A stretch of 64,000 nucleotides of DNA from a virus, in IMG/VR virus record IMGVR_UViG_3300021963_000067, positions 1-64,000 of that record, one strand, 5' to 3'. This document shows positions 49,398 to 57,165 of the stretch, piece by piece. A program made the translations under genes and the position numbers. Numbering within the stretch: position 1 is the first letter of the stretch; every line of letters starts with the position of its first letter. The notes beneath the pieces were generated by a model. The model saw only the letters and a list, made by a program, of their open reading frames with translations, was not told the DNA's origin and searched no databases.

Positions 49398-49924
49398 TGG
49401 GATAAAATCGATTCTTTTCCGTTATATATTATTTTTTGCCAACAAGTATCATCGCACTCATTAGGACATGTTAGATACTTATAATTATCTGTTTTAAATT
49501 CTAGATTAAACCTATCAAGAAAATTGTTAATGCACCATTGTTCCCAATTATCTGTTTGTCTGCTGATAAAATACAATTGATAATCCGCATTATTTTTTAA
49601 CCAATCTATTTGACTCTGGGCACTGCTTCCAAAGCTATTGCTCATGACTCTAGGATAGGCAATTTTATTGCTGTGTTTCCATAGCCTGTTTAGTATTCTA
49701 TAAGCACCACTAGGCCAACACTCCCTACTAGAAATACTAGAACACATTTCTGGTTCGCCTAGATCATTAAAACAGATAGTTAAGGCAACAGCACTATTAA
49801 AGTTTTCTTTGCTGTAATTTTTCCAAAGACGATGACTACGATCTTGATATTGTTGCTCTCTAAGATTGTCAAACAATTGATCTAATGCAACATCAGTTCC
49901 GGGCACCCAGGTAGTGGTCTTCAT
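49379..49924 (-). CDS. Unknown protein, 181 aa, ahead of the desaturase
   Basis: A protein with a beta-rich core (FNSAVALTICFNDLGEPEMC, then SYRILNRLWKHSNKIAYPRV-like segments) and a C-terminal cysteine cluster KYLTCPNECDDTCWQKII. The core resembles acyl- or N-acyltransferase layouts but no GNAT motif (R/Q-x-x-G-x-G/A) is present. The start is the second ATG at 49924 (a first lies at 49927), which puts the GTTAAATA box 4 nt upstream. It overlaps the desaturase by 19 bp. Confidence 0.6.
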   Translation of the reverse strand: MKTTTWVPGTDVALDQLFDNLREQQYQDRSHRLWKNYSKENFNSAVALTICFNDLGEPEMCSSISSRECWPSGAYRILNRLWKHSNKIAYPRVMSNSFGSSAQSQIDWLKNNADYQLYFISRQTDNWEQWCINNFLDRFNLEFKTDNYKYLTCPNECDDTCWQKIIYNGKESILSQWKKHQ

Positions 49925-49928
49925 CATA

Positions 49929-49936
49929 TATTTAAC
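49929..49936 (-). promoter_or_regulatory. Late-type box GTTAAATA, 4 nt from ATG
   Basis: The minus-strand box at 49936-49929 is followed by TATG and then the ATG at 49924. Back-to-back with the AATAAATA box at 49951-49958. Confidence 0.45.
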
Positions 49937-49950
49937 GGTAAAAATGTTTG

Positions 49951-49958
49951 AATAAATA
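49951..49958 (+). promoter_or_regulatory. Late-type box AATAAATA, 4 nt from ATG
   Basis: The box ends 4 nt (TTTC) before the ATG at 49963. No Shine-Dalgarno sequence. Confidence 0.5.
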
Positions 49959-49962
49959 TTTC

Positions 49963-50670
49963 ATGAGAAGCCCGACCCAGATAGAATCAATCAAATTAAA
50001 GGTATCTGATCCCTATGCAATTGAGGATTTTTTATCTGTTGACGATGTTAACTATCTTGTTAAATTATTTGATTCTCAAGAAATTGAATCAAACAAAGTA
50101 TATAAAAATACAGGTCCTATAACCTTAGATATCAAACCCTATTTAAAAGATCCGGTAGTAGCTAACGTTATAGATAAACTGGTTAAAGAACTAGGACCGT
50201 TTGAAATAACGGCTGGATTTTTCTTTACAACAAATTATCCTCACATAATACACAATGACGACACATTTGAATTGCCAGACGGAGTGTATAAAGGCATAAC
50301 CATTCCCCTAAAAGCCTATGGGGCAGATCGAGTACCTAAGCTATGCTTCTTTGATCAATTTTACTTTCATGGTCCCGCCAAATTTTTTTACGGTGAGGAA
50401 GACATTCCCACGTACTATAATAAGCAGGTCTATGATTATCGAGATGTAGATGGCATAACTGATGCCATGCTCATAGATGAATCTACCAGAGTTTCGTATC
50501 TAACACATTTAAAGTCAGCCTGGCTCACAGGTCTAACATTATGGGGAACACTAGATTGGCGGCCTACTAGTGCTTTAATTTTTGACAGCACAAGATTACA
50601 TTGTGCCAGCGATTTTAGACAGCAAGGTATTACTCATAAATTGGGTATAAGTATTTTTACAAAAGTATAA
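49963..50670 (+). CDS. 2OG-Fe(II) oxygenase-like protein, 235 aa
   Basis: IIHNDDTFELPDG (near residues 96-108) gives H-x-D, and FDSTRLHCASDF (about 210-221) gives the distal His; the following THKLGISIF has Lys where Arg usually binds 2-oxoglutarate. It begins a run of four similar-sized plus-strand genes with 2OG-type motifs. I use the ATG at 49963, directly after the late box; a TTG 15 nt upstream lies inside the promoter. Substrate unknown. The protein is probably cytoplasmic. Confidence 0.75.
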   Translation: MRSPTQIESIKLKVSDPYAIEDFLSVDDVNYLVKLFDSQEIESNKVYKNTGPITLDIKPYLKDPVVANVIDKLVKELGPFEITAGFFFTTNYPHIIHNDDTFELPDGVYKGITIPLKAYGADRVPKLCFFDQFYFHGPAKFFYGEEDIPTYYNKQVYDYRDVDGITDAMLIDESTRVSYLTHLKSAWLTGLTLWGTLDWRPTSALIFDSTRLHCASDFRQQGITHKLGISIFTKV

Positions 50671-50671
50671 T

Positions 50672-51172
50672 ATGTTTCTTTGGAAATACATCGACATACC
50701 AAATGAAGAAATTGAATATATAAAAAAATTATATCTAAATAATCTTCCAAATAATAATCATTTTTTTCAACCGATAGATATTGATATTTCTAATTTTCTA
50801 GGTTTAGAAATTCAACGATTTGTGCTTATACAAGTTGAAGCCAATGCAGTCGGAAGAATACATACTGACTGGCGTCCAAACAATTACGGAAATCAATTAG
50901 CACTCAATATACCATTAATAAATTGCGAAAACAGTACTACTTCTTTATGGTCTAGCAATTACGATCCCCCCACTCAATATACAGCCAACGGCCAGCCCTA
51001 TAATTTTTTCAATCCCGACAGATGTATTAAACTTTCAGAATTTAAATTGACAGCTCCTGTAATATTTAGAACTGACGTTCCCCATAGCGTAGATAACCCC
51101 ACATCGGAGATTCGAAAAGCAATCAGTATTAGATTTAAAACAGATCCTTGGCATTTAGTAAATACACCATGA
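50672..51172 (+). CDS. 2OG-Fe(II) oxygenase-like protein, 166 aa
   Basis: GRIHTDWRPN (near 62-71) gives H-x-D, followed by NQLALNIPLIN, and VPHSVDNPTSEIRKAISIRF (about 136-155) gives the distal His and the basic residue. The layout matches aspartyl/asparaginyl-hydroxylase-like small oxygenases. It starts one base after the stop of the preceding gene and overlaps the next by 4 bp (ATGA). The next-but-one gene (51788) keeps the ALNIP segment but has HxC instead of HxD. Confidence 0.78.
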   Translation: MFLWKYIDIPNEEIEYIKKLYLNNLPNNNHFFQPIDIDISNFLGLEIQRFVLIQVEANAVGRIHTDWRPNNYGNQLALNIPLINCENSTTSLWSSNYDPPTQYTANGQPYNFFNPDRCIKLSEFKLTAPVIFRTDVPHSVDNPTSEIRKAISIRFKTDPWHLVNTP

Positions 51173-51786
51173 ACAACTATAGATATATAACAACTCCTAA
51201 AAATTCTATAAACGAACAAGAGTTCTTTACTGATACAGCTATTATAAAAGAACGATGCGCATGTGGGTCGGGGTTCTGGCCGGGAAAATGGCAACACCAC
51301 TCAACTATTTTTACAGAAGAGTTTAAATTATGGCTATTACAATTTAATTGTAAAATTCTTAAAGCTGAGGCCTTTAGAGTATTTCCACATACTGCATTAG
51401 CATGGCATAATGATACCAACGACGATCCTAATGCAGATGATCTAACTCTTAATTTTACCGCTAAAATAAATTTTATGTGGGGAGATTTACAGAACTGCTT
51501 TATGGAATACGGCGAATTATCTAATTCCAAAACTACTGATCGAAAAATTTTTACAAATCAAAGAGGTCGAAGAGCCTATGTCTACAATCCAGCCGCAATG
51601 AAAATTGTTGAAAGATTTTCTCTTGAGAATACGGTACTAATCAATCGCGGCCCAACTCATCGTGTTAGCAATGAATCTGATCAGGATTGGTTATGTTTAA
51701 GTTGTATTATTGTCGACAATGACACTGATAAACCGTTATTATATAGCAAGGCTATAGATTTATTCAAGTCATCTACTATTCTTTAA
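51169..51786 (+). CDS. AspH-like 2OG-Fe(II) oxygenase, 205 aa
   Basis: TALAWHNDTND (near 74-84) gives H-x-D and NRGPTHRVSNESD (about 163-175) gives the distal His; the surrounding AEAFRVFPH and VLINRGPTHR suit the aspartyl-hydroxylase-like beta-helix. An N-terminal CACGSGFWPGKWQ segment with two cysteines is unusual. The ATG at 51169 overlaps the previous stop (ATGA), which decides the start. Third gene of the four-gene 2OG operon. Confidence 0.75.
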   Translation: MNNYRYITTPKNSINEQEFFTDTAIIKERCACGSGFWPGKWQHHSTIFTEEFKLWLLQFNCKILKAEAFRVFPHTALAWHNDTNDDPNADDLTLNFTAKINFMWGDLQNCFMEYGELSNSKTTDRKIFTNQRGRRAYVYNPAAMKIVERFSLENTVLINRGPTHRVSNESDQDWLCLSCIIVDNDTDKPLLYSKAIDLFKSSTIL

Positions 51787-51787
51787 C

Positions 51788-52303
51788 ATGATTAACAAAA
51801 AATATATTTTTAAACCTAATATGGAATTAGATATTCCCAGATTAAAAGAAATTGTTTTTAGAAATTTAAATATTGTTGAACCAGATCTAGCTACACATCA
51901 ACGATATGTAGAGAAAGAACCTTATCTAATCGAACTAAAAGAACGTTATCCTTTCTTATCTAGATTATACAATATCTATCCTTCGATGCCCGGAATGACT
52001 ATTCCTATACATATTTGTCCAAATAGGGGTTGCGCATTAAATATACCTATTCAATACACAGAAGATTCTTATACAGTATTCTATGAGCCCAAAGATAAGT
52101 TAGAAATGACCTATAATGTTCCTAGAATTTATCATATCATAGATTCCGAAATGTTAGAAGTATATAGATACACCTTAACAGAACCAGTTATAATGAATAC
52201 CAAGCTACCTCACGGAGTGTTTGGTGGACCAAAAATGACTAGAATAATTATGAGTTGGAGCATCCACGACGACTATGAAATTATGTTAAGTTGTATAACC
52301 TAA
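51788..52303 (+). CDS. 2OG-oxygenase-like protein with altered metal motif, 171 aa
   Basis: TIPIHICPNRGCALNIPIQY (near 71-90) aligns with the H-x-D region of the 50672 protein, but the acid is replaced by Cys (H-x-C). LPHGVFGGPKMTRIIMSW (about 142-159) keeps the distal His and Arg. The protein may bind iron with a Cys ligand, use only the remaining residues, or be a non-catalytic partner. It is the last gene of the operon and converges on the PP-loop gene (18-bp overlap). Confidence 0.7.
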   Translation: MINKKYIFKPNMELDIPRLKEIVFRNLNIVEPDLATHQRYVEKEPYLIELKERYPFLSRLYNIYPSMPGMTIPIHICPNRGCALNIPIQYTEDSYTVFYEPKDKLEMTYNVPRIYHIIDSEMLEVYRYTLTEPVIMNTKLPHGVFGGPKMTRIIMSWSIHDDYEIMLSCIT

Positions 52304-52852
52304 TTGACTAAAGGCCCATGCTCGCTCTGTACATTGCCAACACACATCACACCTCCCAATTTTTTGTTCTGTACAACTATGAGTAATATGTATTAAGTCA
52401 TCCTGTTTTTCTTTAAACATAATTTTTAAAATATCAGTTTTTAAAAGATTGACAAAGGGAAAAATTATTCTAGCATCTTTTGATTCTTTATCTCGCTTTG
52501 GAGCACCGGGTAAATCATTCAACTCTAGCGGATTTTGATTAATCCCATTAAACAGATAATCAACAGAATAATTGTTAAAAATATCAATCACTGCTGTGGT
52601 ACTTTGAAGTCTATGATGTGCTGTGGGATCTCCTACATAAATTGTATACGGTATAGACGTATTGAATTTTTTATTAAAATGATCAATTATTTTATTCACA
52701 TACAAAGACGACCCGTCAGTTTTATCTATAGTGAATGGTTGTAGTTTTACACTCGGTTGTTGATTTATAATTAGATATAATAATACTGCGCTATCGAGAC
52801 CCCCGGAGAGCATGATTCCGTACGACTTATCTGGATTTAAGTTAAGTTCCAT
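52286..52852 (-). CDS. QueC-like PP-loop ATPase with zinc-type cysteines
   Basis: SGGLDSA at 16-22 starts a compact PP-loop fold of 188 residues. Near the C-terminus SCTEQKIGRCDVCWQCTERA has the C-x7-8-C-x2-C-x2-C arrangement of the zinc site in QueC (7-cyano-7-deazaguanine synthase). QueC makes preQ0 from carboxydeazaguanine and ammonia. The protein lacks QueC's usual middle region and shows many changes, so it may be a QueC relative acting on another carboxylate. With queD at 25268 it hints at deazaguanine chemistry, but queE and queF are not in the window. Confidence 0.78.
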   Translation of the reverse strand: MELNLNPDKSYGIMLSGGLDSAVLLYLIINQQPSVKLQPFTIDKTDGSSLYVNKIIDHFNKKFNTSIPYTIYVGDPTAHHRLQSTTAVIDIFNNYSVDYLFNGINQNPLELNDLPGAPKRDKESKDARIIFPFVNLLKTDILKIMFKEKQDDLIHITHSCTEQKIGRCDVCWQCTERAWAFSQLGYTT

Positions 52853-52871
52853 AATTTATTATTTGTAAAAA

Positions 52872-52879
52872 TATTTATC
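52872..52879 (-). promoter_or_regulatory. Late-type box GATAAATA upstream of the QueC-like gene
   Basis: At 52879-52872, 19 nt before the ATG at 52852; the leader is A/T only with no Shine-Dalgarno sequence. Confidence 0.45.
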
Positions 52880-52893
52880 TGCCAAAATTATTG

Positions 52894-52901
52894 TGTAAAT
52901 A
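52894..52901 (+). promoter_or_regulatory. Late-type box TGTAAATA, 5 nt from ATG
   Basis: TGTAAATA, TAATC, then the ATG at 52907. No ribosome-binding site. Confidence 0.45.
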
Positions 52902-52906
52902 TAATC

Positions 52907-53410
52907 ATGTTAGTTTATCCTTTAGAAAATATCAATAACTTCGATGTTCTTGCAAATGAAGTACAAACTTTGATTGAGGAAGTAGGGTTGAACAACAACC
53001 AAATAATTTGTCAACAACTTACACCTAATAGTGTAGACTGGACTACCGGGATAGGACGTATAGCTGAATTAGATCATAAAGATGAACATCTTTATAAATT
53101 TGTTAATGAAAATCTTAAAGGGTCAAAATTAGAAGAGTTAATTTTAAAATATGATGCTTTTCGAACTAGGGTAATGATCATGCCTCCCAAGCAGTGTTAT
53201 AGTGTGCATTCAGATCCAACTCCAAGAATACACATACCGATAATTACTAATAGCCAATCATGGATGGTATGGCCCTATTTAAAGGTATGCGAACAAATGC
53301 GACCTGGAAAAGTATATTGGGCAGATACTACTAAACATCACAGTTTTTTCAATGGCGGCGATACTGCTCGTATACATATTGTCATGGGTATAGAGAATAG
53401 CGATGTCTAA
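52907..53410 (+). CDS. AspH-like 2OG-Fe(II) oxygenase, 167 aa
   Basis: QCYSVHSDPTPRIHIPI (near 96-112) gives H-x-D with the R-x-H-I-P-I strand typical of the aspartyl/asparaginyl hydroxylase family. KHHSFFNGGDTARIHIVMG (about 143-161) gives the distal His and the Arg. All expected residues are present. It overlaps the next gene by 8 bp. First of a two-gene transcript with its own late box. Confidence 0.85.
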   Translation: MLVYPLENINNFDVLANEVQTLIEEVGLNNNQIICQQLTPNSVDWTTGIGRIAELDHKDEHLYKFVNENLKGSKLEELILKYDAFRTRVMIMPPKQCYSVHSDPTPRIHIPIITNSQSWMVWPYLKVCEQMRPGKVYWADTTKHHSFFNGGDTARIHIVMGIENSDV

Positions 53411-54107
53411 TGTTATAGTCCCCCCAGGTATAAGTGGACAGTCGGCTATGTATGATTCGGCTAATACTGATCTCGTAAATTTGTCTAATGAATTAGTTTT
53501 GTCAAATTTAGGAAATGTTGTTCCTCTCAATATTAAAATTAATTGTGAACAATTTATGAATGAGATTAAGCCCTTTGATCAGGACTGGGTTGACTATTTG
53601 CCAAGAACCGATAGACCGAATAATAGGCAGGCACTAGCTCTGACAAACTTGCCAGGAACTGATCATAAAACAAATATCAGTCTTGCACAGGCATCTTATG
53701 CAGCCAAAAGAAAATTAAGTGAATTAGATTTTAGTCAACCTACCGACGTCTACAAGAACTGCACTAGTCTTAGTGGTTTTTTAGATCAGTGGAATCCTCT
53801 TGGTAGAACATTTTTAGTTAAATCGAATATAGGCGGATACTTTGTACCTCACAGAGATCACCCAAGCATGCCTAGAGATGTTTTTAGATTAATCGTATTT
53901 TTAAACAATTGTAATCCTTTAGATTATGATTGGTTAATGGACGATAAAAAACTACAAATAGAAATAGGTAGAGTATATTACATTAATACTCGACTAGCTC
54001 ATAGAACTATTTCTTGGGTAGACAACAGCATTCATCTTATTCTCAATGTGCCGTTTAACACAGAAAACATAAGCAAGGTAGTAGGTAAACTTTACCACAC
54101 TCACTGA
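53403..54107 (+). CDS. AspH-like 2OG-Fe(II) oxygenase, 234 aa
   Basis: YFVPHRDHPSMPRDVFRLIV (about 146-165) gives H-x-D plus the following Arg strand, and NTRLAHRTISWVDNSIHLIL (about 197-216) gives the distal His. The N-terminal 90 residues, with QDWVDYLPRTDRPNNRQALA, are an extension not in the shorter relatives. The layout suggests hydroxylation of a peptide or amino acid. It overlaps the previous gene and converges on a fibre gene. Confidence 0.8.
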   Translation: MSNVIVPPGISGQSAMYDSANTDLVNLSNELVLSNLGNVVPLNIKINCEQFMNEIKPFDQDWVDYLPRTDRPNNRQALALTNLPGTDHKTNISLAQASYAAKRKLSELDFSQPTDVYKNCTSLSGFLDQWNPLGRTFLVKSNIGGYFVPHRDHPSMPRDVFRLIVFLNNCNPLDYDWLMDDKKLQIEIGRVYYINTRLAHRTISWVDNSIHLILNVPFNTENISKVVGKLYHTH

Positions 54108-54129
54108 TCAAAATAACAGTTTAATCTAG

Positions 54130-55710
54130 TTAGTTAAGATCAACCCAAGCAGCCCCAGTATATCCTTGAAACTTGGTACCAGTAGTATTAAACACCATCA
54201 TGCCCGCAGTGGGTGCTGTAATAGCTGCATCTCTTGCAGTATCATTTGCATAGACTGCTAATTTAACAGCACCATTAAATGTTGTCTGCCTATTCGAACC
54301 AATCGAAACAGCAACACCAGTAGCTGTAGTTCCTGTTAAGAAATCTATCTTTGTAGGAACAACGCCTGCAGATACTGCACCATCGACTACAGCAGCAATA
54401 GCTGCTCTAACTTGAAAGTTGGCACCGTCGTAGGCTGAAAAAGCAATGTCCACAATGTCATCACCGTTATTTACAACTAGTGGGATTGCGGTAGTTCCTC
54501 TAGATCTAGAGAATTGAAAATTCCTTGCATCGGCAGTGCTGTGCGCTTGTCTACCATTAAAAAATGGTGTTGAGGCATATGTGTTATTAACTAAGTTTAG
54601 TCTTCCATCTTGAACATCATTGCCAATGGTAATTAAGTTTGCAGTAGCAGATCCGTCATCTAATCCAGAAACAAGAGTCAATACATCAACAGGATTAGAA
54701 ATTATCGAAGTGTCAATTGATGTGACTTCTAACGTATTCGTATTTGCAAAATATCGCAATGCAGTATCAACACCAATGTAGCTAGGTGCAGATGTATTGC
54801 CAACAAACGTAATATATGCAGGAGTAGCGTCATCTCGTATGCTAGGACGTAATTCGGTGATATCGGCTGATACATAGACCACTCCTCCCGGAGCAGATCT
54901 AACCTGACATCCTTGATCGCCACGGATTTCTAAGGTGCCACCGTTGGCTATTGTAGTACTAGTAGAATCTTCGGTTGCTACAATGAAGCCAAAGGCTGTG
55001 CCGTTTAGAGTAGATCCTGCTGGTAAACTGACTGGGTTAACAACTGACAAACTAGCAGCACTAATTGATTTTGTACGTGCATTAATAATAAGAGTACTAT
55101 CATCGCCCACAATATTAATATTGTAGTTCATTCCGGCTTCAACACCAGCACCCGATCCTGTTCCAATAGCAACACCGTTAATTGTAGATCCTGCTGGCAA
55201 ATTAACAGCTGATCCTGTAGCTGTAATAGTAGCAGAGCCAAGCTCAATGCTAGAACCACTTAGGTATAGATCTCTAAATCTATTTGATACACTGCCTAAA
55301 TCATATGCTTCATTGGCATTTGGAACAACATTGCCTTTAACTGTTCCGTCCAAATTAACTGCACCTGTTAGTGCATTCAATAATAGTGTAGAATCAGACG
55401 CATAAACTGATCCTTTGAATCCTGGAGCTTCTATAGTACCATCGTAAACGGATAAGTCTATTTGTGAATTTATTCTACCTGTTGTATCGTTGTAGGTAAA
55501 TGCAATGTTATTGTGCGTACCGCTGACTAGCATTGTAGAAGCAATGTCTTGGACGTCTTCTGTGACTAGTGTTCCTGCGGGTAAACCGCCGGCTGTGGTT
55601 CCGTTTCCGATATATAACGAATTTGTTGATGTATCCCAAATAAGCTCACCCACAACTGGGGTATAACTCATTCGATCTGCGGTTGGACCACGTCTGATTT
55701 GTAAGGCCAT
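54130..55710 (-). CDS. Tail-fibre protein with Mtd-like N-terminus, 526 aa
   Basis: The start LQIRRGPTADRMSYTPVVGE, then LIWDTSTNSLYIGNGTTAGG, matches the N-terminal module of phage receptor-binding proteins (major tropism determinant/hyaluronidase type: x-R-R-G-T/P...G-E-x-x-x-D-T...x-G-D/N-G-T-T). Residues 130-170 (NEAYDLGSVSNRFRDLYLSG) are nearly the same as in the fibre at 10255-12696, showing module sharing. The rest is beta-rich. A GGAG RBS and a CATAAATA box 30 nt upstream give a conventional late unit. It stands alone inside the metabolic island. Confidence 0.82.
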   Translation of the reverse strand: MALQIRRGPTADRMSYTPVVGELIWDTSTNSLYIGNGTTAGGLPAGTLVTEDVQDIASTMLVSGTHNNIAFTYNDTTGRINSQIDLSVYDGTIEAPGFKGSVYASDSTLLLNALTGAVNLDGTVKGNVVPNANEAYDLGSVSNRFRDLYLSGSSIELGSATITATGSAVNLPAGSTINGVAIGTGSGAGVEAGMNYNINIVGDDSTLIINARTKSISAASLSVVNPVSLPAGSTLNGTAFGFIVATEDSTSTTIANGGTLEIRGDQGCQVRSAPGGVVYVSADITELRPSIRDDATPAYITFVGNTSAPSYIGVDTALRYFANTNTLEVTSIDTSIISNPVDVLTLVSGLDDGSATANLITIGNDVQDGRLNLVNNTYASTPFFNGRQAHSTADARNFQFSRSRGTTAIPLVVNNGDDIVDIAFSAYDGANFQVRAAIAAVVDGAVSAGVVPTKIDFLTGTTATGVAVSIGSNRQTTFNGAVKLAVYANDTARDAAITAPTAGMMVFNTTGTKFQGYTGAAWVDLN

Positions 55711-55740
55711 ATTAATAACTCCGAGGCAATGTTAGTCTAG

Positions 55741-55748
55741 TATTTATG
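55741..55748 (-). promoter_or_regulatory. Late-type box CATAAATA with leader
   Basis: At 55748-55741, leader of about 25-30 nt with GGAG before the ATG at 55710. Confidence 0.5.
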
Positions 55749-55772
55749 CTTTTGTCTATAGATCCTAGAGCC

Positions 55773-55803
55773 AAAAAAATAGGGCTCCGAAGAGCCCTAT
55801 TTT
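55773..55803 (-). terminator. Rho-independent terminator, strong hairpin
   Basis: An 11-bp perfect stem (AAATAGGGCTC / GAGCCCTATTT) closes a CGAA tetraloop; read on the minus strand it is followed by a run of seven T. It ends the operon of the two phosphatase genes. On the plus strand a shorter T run also follows, so it may work both ways, insulating the fibre gene. Confidence 0.9.
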
Positions 55804-55814
55804 ATGCTACGTTA

Positions 55815-56417
55815 TTACATGGTAGGCCCGTTTCCGTTCCTAAACCCCACTGCACCGCCTTCTGCTTCAATACGCTTTAACACATCTTCAAACAATATGG
55901 GCGCAAAGTCTGGTGTTTGTTCTACGCATACACAATGATATCTAGGATCGATTTCATCGCCGTATAAAACATCACCGGTTTTAGCATCAACTCCACGGGC
56001 CTTACGCACTCGATTTGAGTGTAAATGTCCATGAATGTTAACTCCAAAGCGTCCTAAACTATCGCTATGTACAGGAATGTGACTTAAGATCATTCCGTTC
56101 ATAACATGATAAGCACGTAATTCACGAAAGTGAGCACGATAGTCCTCGTCCTTAAAGATATCGTGGTTACCACGGATCAACACCTTGTCCCCGTTTAATC
56201 TGCGCATAATCGCCAACGCTTTACGGTTAATAACAACATCACCTAAATGGTAGACTTTGTCAGTGGGTTTAACTCGTTCGTTCCACGCTTTAACCATTGC
56301 TTCGTCCATTTCGTCTGGATCTGTCCACGGCCTTAATTTTTCACCGTCATTACGAGTAAACTTACATACGCCCGTGTGACCAAAGTGAGTATCGCTTACT
56401 AAAAATACACTAGGCAT
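55815..56417 (-). CDS. Calcineurin-like metallophosphoesterase
   Basis: All metal-binding blocks are present: SDTHFGH (8-14), HLGDVVI (about 57-63), RGNHDIF (about 81-87), a SHIPVH block (about 111-116) and HGHLH (about 128-132). The 200 residues fit the single-domain phosphodiesterases. It may cleave phosphomonoesters, cyclic nucleotides or nucleic-acid ends. It shares an early-type operon with a tyrosine-phosphatase-like gene and a small protein, and a strong terminator follows. AAGGAG lies before the ATG. Confidence 0.9.
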   Translation of the reverse strand: MPSVFLVSDTHFGHTGVCKFTRNDGEKLRPWTDPDEMDEAMVKAWNERVKPTDKVYHLGDVVINRKALAIMRRLNGDKVLIRGNHDIFKDEDYRAHFRELRAYHVMNGMILSHIPVHSDSLGRFGVNIHGHLHSNRVRKARGVDAKTGDVLYGDEIDPRYHCVCVEQTPDFAPILFEDVLKRIEAEGGAVGFRNGNGPTM

Positions 56418-56428
56418 ACTATTCTCCT

Positions 56429-56896
56429 TTATTCAATAGATTTAAATGTTCGCCAATCATCAATGTTTGGCTTTTCGTTTTCATCGTATGTCCAACCCAA
56501 TGCTTTCATCATGCGATGCTTGACTAGTAGGTTAGGACTACGGAATCTTTCTGTATCCTGAAATCCCATCATCACACCTACTTCACATACTGCACCCGAT
56601 CTGCAAATTCCAGCAAAACAGTGAACAACCACATTCATACGATTGTCCAAGGCATGTTGCAGTAAACGAACTAACTCTGCGGCCTGCTCATGACTGCACT
56701 TCATAGCTTCTTCAAGAACATGGTCCTTTTCTTCTACATCCAAAAACTCAAAGTCATGACGCTCTTTGAATTGGTGCTTGGCGTCCGGCCGCCAACTTGC
56801 TGGATCAACAATGCTGATCAGCATACTGTTAGGGCCGGCATCGTGATGAAATCCTGTTGGAATATCACTTGCAGCTACGTTTTCAATCCACGGCAT
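56429..56896 (-). CDS. Dual-specificity/tyrosine phosphatase-like protein
   Basis: The cysteine-phosphatase signature H-C-x5-R-S is at residues 92-100 (HCFAGICRS), preceded by VVV and within a 155-residue alpha/beta layout. A candidate general acid lies near FLDVEEKDH (51-59). It should dephosphorylate protein Tyr/Ser/Thr or a phosphorylated small molecule. The ATG overlaps the previous stop (TAATG), and a metallophosphoesterase follows, so the operon looks devoted to early dephosphorylation, perhaps of host regulators or alarm nucleotides. Confidence 0.85.
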   Translation of the reverse strand: MPWIENVAASDIPTGFHHDAGPNSMLISIVDPASWRPDAKHQFKERHDFEFLDVEEKDHVLEEAMKCSHEQAAELVRLLQHALDNRMNVVVHCFAGICRSGAVCEVGVMMGFQDTERFRSPNLLVKHRMMKALGWTYDENEKPNIDDWRTFKSIE

Positions 56897-57123
56897 TATA
56901 CACGCTCCTTTTTCATTCGGCCAATTCTACTGGCTTTGTTCCAATCGTAGATAACGCCATCTGGACATTTGCCATCGATCACCGAGTCAACTCCAAACTT
57001 ACCTACAATTTCAAATTCGCCGCCTTGTATGGAAACGAACACATTCAATTCTTTGGCGAATGCCATAGCCAAATCTAAGTTGGCAAATTCTGTTTCTTTA
57101 TTTTTGTCTATTACTTTATACAT
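56896..57123 (-). CDS. Small hypothetical early protein, 75 aa
   Basis: From the ATG at 57123 (MYKVIDKNKETEFANLDLAM) this 75-residue protein has a strand-helix-strand start and a basic end (KASRIGRMKKERV). No family recognised. A longer frame to 57138 would start inside the promoter. The ATG is 6 nt after a perfect TATAAT, so it is probably leaderless like the gene at 23428. Together with the phosphatase genes it forms an early operon embedded in a late island. Confidence 0.6.
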   Translation of the reverse strand: MYKVIDKNKETEFANLDLAMAFAKELNVFVSIQGGEFEIVGKFGVDSVIDGKCPDGVIYDWNKASRIGRMKKERV

Positions 57124-57129
57124 GCTGTT

Positions 57130-57158
57130 ATTATACAACCTTTAGCCCAATTTGTCAA
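57130..57158 (-). promoter_or_regulatory. Perfect sigma-70 early promoter, leaderless position
   Basis: TTGACA (57158-57153), a 17-bp spacer and TATAAT (57135-57130) match consensus; AACAGC then leads to the ATG at 57123. The expected start point is the A of the ATG. Confidence 0.85.
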
Positions 57159-57165
57159 GCATGAT

